DNA from: Lingula anatina | Taxonomy: Eukaryota > Brachiopoda > Lingulata > Lingulida > Lingulidae | Reading direction: 5' to 3' | Assembly (NCBI RefSeq): GCF_001039355.2 | Contig: NW_019775458.1 | Span: forward strand, 1,021,426-1,085,425 | DNA: 64,000 nucleotides | Shown here: positions 61,201-64,000 of the stretch, piece after piece | How the letters are laid out: every line of letters begins with the position of its first letter | Position numbering within the stretch: the stretch's first letter is position 1 | Notes under the pieces: generated by a model | What the model was told of the DNA's origin: nothing | Seen by the model: the letters and a program-made list of their open reading frames with translations, nothing else | Databases searched by the model: none | Position numbers and translations under genes: made by a program

Positions 61201-63891
61201 TGTCAGTCAAGGCTCATACCTTGCAGCAATGTCCACAACACGAACCAATAGTTTGACAAAGTCGTTCACTGTGTAGTTAGGGTTGCCGTCCGCATGAGGA
61301 GTGAACGCATCATCAAAGAAAATGTGACCTAAACAGGTTAAATAGAGTGGCTTATTGTGCAATATCGTTGAATGTGAATGTTTTGAAGTAAAAAGAGAGA
61401 TTACTCCATCAAACGAGGAGTTTATGATAAAAATCCACCAATGGTCCCCTCTTGAAGTTAGAATTTTGACTTGCTGAATTATTATACCCCACGCCAAGGG
61501 GGGAGGGGGGTCGGCTTGGCATCCGCGGACCCCCTTGGATGTTGGTTTGTGGACAAGATAATTTTTCGATAAGTTTTAACGAAATTTTAGGATATACAGA
61601 CATTAAGGAGGTAAAGAAGTAACTGCAATTTCAGCTGAATCCAGATCTCCTGAAATATTGCACCAGTATCTTCTTGTTATCTTACATTTTGCCTCGGCAG
61701 AGGTCTGCATTCCAGGAGTGTTCTCTAGTTATCTTTTTCTTTGCTCACCTTATTCCTTACTAACGATATTTTTTTTATTCCGAAATACATCCGTCTTTCT
61801 CTTTCATTTCGGATACAGTCCAGAACCCTTGTCGTTTTCTCCGACCATACCAACAACAAAAGTTTTAATTTTAGATCTTACCTTCAAACTCATAATAATC
61901 CGGGTCATTTACGTCGAAATATTGCTGCGCCAGGCGACGGGAGCACTGGTCCATGTCAAGTCTTCATGCGGCACAAGAAATAGACACATTTTACAATTTT
62001 AAATGTTTACTTTTTTAACAAATAAAAAGGCAAAAGAATCAAAATTTTAATTTTGTAAAATCACTGATCGATACACAAGTGTATGTAGCAGATGCCACAA
62101 AAATCTTAATCATCACAAATGCTGTAAAATGTATTCAACTGTGCACAAGAAACCATTAACGAATACGAAAGAGGTGACTCGTACAACGACAAATTGTAAC
62201 ACATCGTCTGCCCCTTTCTCCTTCCCTGTTTCCGTTCGCACCCTCCCCTCCTCCAAGTCCCGCAGGTGGGGGAGGGGGGGGGGCGAAAGACCCACCCTGA
62301 ACCAAAGTATGACAAAAGTCCTGTGTCATTTATCATGTTGGGTCGACCGCTGGGATCAAAGGTTTCCTTTTAAAGAAAAAGCCCCCACCCCTTTGAAACT
62401 GCGATTGTATGACAGCTACAGACCTGCCTCCTGTGTTTTAATTGTCTGTGCTTTAAATAATAACCTAACCTACCTGAAGATTGACTTCAGCATCTGTAAC
62501 ATCTCGTTCTCCGTCTCGTGCCACATGGTGGCGCAGATGTAGATCAAGGGGGTCTTGGGGCTTCGCCTTGCTACGGAAGCGGTATAAACACGTTCGGTGT
62601 CGTCGAACGATTTGGGGTTGTTCATTACCTCCTCCACGCGCATAAATTCCCGCACCTAAAAGGTGAATCAAATATATCATTTTTTATTTTAAAAAAATTC
62701 AATCATCGTTAAGTTGTGCTAATGACATTTCAGTGCTTTTCCTTAATTTTTTTCTAAATCAGGTGAAATACATGTTGTCAAACAAGCTTCAATTTGCAAT
62801 CCATAATTTTTTTCTATTTGAGAACCATAAATCATAAATGCCATGTATTCTTGCAAAACGCTATACATCCATGTGCGTCTAAAGAAATTTCTTTAGATGT
62901 ACATGGACAGATGTGATAAAGCTAGAAGCATGTCACCCACCTTTTCGTTCCTCACAAACTCCCTGTCGTCTCGGCGCCTGTTCAGCTTCATGTCCTGTTC
63001 AAGAAGAATGCTGCAGTTGAACGGCTTCACAAACAACCTGTTGTGGAAATAAGGATAAAATAAAAATACCTTTATTTTTACTGTTAGAGGAAGGAATATA
63101 TCCAGCACATAAACATGTCAAATATACATTATCTATCTTTCTGAATCTTTACCACGAAACACACATTTTCAAAACAAAACTTCAATTCGAATTAGAGCAA
63201 TTACTTGTTCGTTATTATTTGTTATTTTTGCCTATGTATATCAATTAAGAGAGAGAGAGAGAGAGAGTTAATTTACTTCTCTCCTTTGGCCAGTCGTCCA
63301 GATCTTGGCATCCAGATATAGAAAGTTATCCATGCAAGTGACGACCACCAAATTATCCATATCCAGCTGTATTTCTCGATCAAATCGTTGCTTAATTCGG
63401 GAATATTCCACTGCAGGTAAGGAAGAGTGAACTGGAAAAGCAAATTAATATGATTAATTATTTGGGGCTTTAATGAAATTAAAGGGGTGGGGTCAAAAGA
63501 GATTTTGGCACGAATTGATACAGTCACCGGGAGGGGGAGGGGTCGACTGATAGTTACAGGCTACCTAATGGAGAAAACTGGAATATACAGTATATAAACA
63601 CTGCTCTGCTCAAACCCTGCTCAGTTCATTTTGGTGTTTTAAAATGTATTTCAGGTTTTTCGTTATCTTATTTGGAAATGTGAATGTTACAGAAACAAAT
63701 AAATAATAATCAAAGGAAAATGTGTTTCGTATACTTACAGGGAAATGCGATTTTTCATCCAAGGCTAGGGGCATGAGTATGGCAACTGCTAAAGGTGTCG
63801 CCACCGATAGGGGAGCAGCAAAACTAACCCGCTGCATCTGTATCTTACAGGCCGTTTTAGCGCAGTACCAGCAGACGAGACTACAGCACAC
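55236..63891 (-). CDS. CHS: chitin synthase B (3' 14 exons; 5' end beyond window)
   Basis: Second chitin synthase, tandem to copy A. Exons, minus strand: 63891-63739, 63431-63277, 63037-62941, 62655-62474, 61961-61882, 61328-61220, 60858-60705, 60577-60367, 60130-59930, 59133-58946, 58624-58403, 58039-57466, 56965-56840, 56461-55236, giving 1225 residues in the window. Eleven of the fourteen exons have exactly the length of their copy A counterparts (for example 97, 182, 80, 109, 154, 211, 201, 188, 222, 574, 126). All core motifs are intact: [50 protein letters not shown] and SWGTREV. It therefore looks functional. The C-terminus is about 70 residues longer than in copy A and includes [19 protein letters not shown] and a Thr-Pro-Gly-Ser repeat. 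About 580 N-terminal residues, equivalent to copy A exons 1-3, should lie to the right of 64000. Confidence 0.93.
55287..55402 (-). repeat. 24-bp coding minisatellite in chitin synthase B tail
   Basis: Near-identical 24 bp units encode an 8-residue repeat alternating between PADTPGSS and LANTPGSS, with four to five units ending in [13 protein letters not shown]. The alternation indicates a 48 bp higher-order unit. Copy A has no counterpart. Confidence 0.9.
57030..57295. mobile_element. interspersed repeat with CTCCGCCAAGG inverted ends
   Basis: The ends CACTCCGCCAAGG and CCTTGGCGGAGG are inverted copies, and the interior includes GACAGACAGACAAACAAACA and AAATTTCATCAAAATCGGTC. It lies in the intron between the exons at 57466 and 56965. 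From memory, this sequence type recurs across many aquatic invertebrate genomes. Its class is not certain, and it is non-coding. Confidence 0.55.
61411..61570. repeat. interspersed repeat shared with 43.7 kb
   Basis: On the minus strand CTAACTTCAAGAGGGGACCA and the following bases match the 43797-43850 segment. The flank is G/C rich (61497-61535). It lies in a chitin synthase B intron and is absent from the equivalent intron of copy A. Confidence 0.45.
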
Positions 63892-64000
63892 CTGGTATTA
63901 TGCAAACATTCGTGGAAATAGCATTTAAAAAGAAACACAAACAATACTTTAAATTAATTTTAATTGTCATCATTATTTTAAAGTCAGTGTGTGAGCAATA
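63892..64000 (-). other. chitin synthase B intron (to window edge)
   Basis: Sequence upstream of the acceptor ACCAG at 63892; no exon is seen before the window ends. Confidence 0.7.

Overview
This is an AT-rich animal (metazoan) genomic window with intron-split genes, GT-AG splice sites, many microsatellites and small inverted-repeat elements. Two large chitin synthase genes, a C-type lectin, a DM-domain gene and short introns of a few hundred bases point to a lophotrochozoan, most likely a mollusc. The species cannot be fixed from sequence alone. Gene models were built by hand: I matched splice sites and reading-frame phase across introns, and each complete model sums to a whole number of codons.

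Layout. (1) 1-10.3 kb, minus strand: the 5' end of an ANKIB1-like gene, with the first coding exon at 2455-2642, a probable non-coding first exon near 10.15 kb and a repeat-rich 7.3 kb intron between them. (2) 12.3-15.7 kb, minus: a DMRT transcription factor with a DM zinc domain and a DMA (CUE-like) domain on separate exons. (3) 16.3-29.1 kb, plus: a complete 27-exon, 1139-residue EF-hand/WD-repeat protein of the WDR49 (CFAP337)/WDR64 ciliary family, arranged head-to-head with the DMRT gene. (4) 31.4-51.9 kb, minus: a complete 17-exon chitin synthase (copy A, 1685 residues). Its 10.5 kb second intron holds a complete secreted C-type lectin gene on the opposite strand (41.1-44.9 kb). (5) 55.2 kb to the window end, minus: the 3' 14 exons of a second chitin synthase (copy B), in tandem with copy A and nearly exon-for-exon identical in structure; its 5' end lies beyond the window.

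The most interesting locus is 31-64 kb: a tandem, partly homogenised pair of chitin synthases with different C-terminal tails, and a lectin gene embedded in one of them. In molluscs both chitin synthases and C-type lectins (perlucin-type) are linked to shell matrix formation, so the arrangement suggests, but does not prove, a shared role. The rest is intron and intergenic DNA with several related small foldback elements and one widespread interspersed repeat. No retrotransposon coding region, rRNA, convincing tRNA or CRISPR array was seen.
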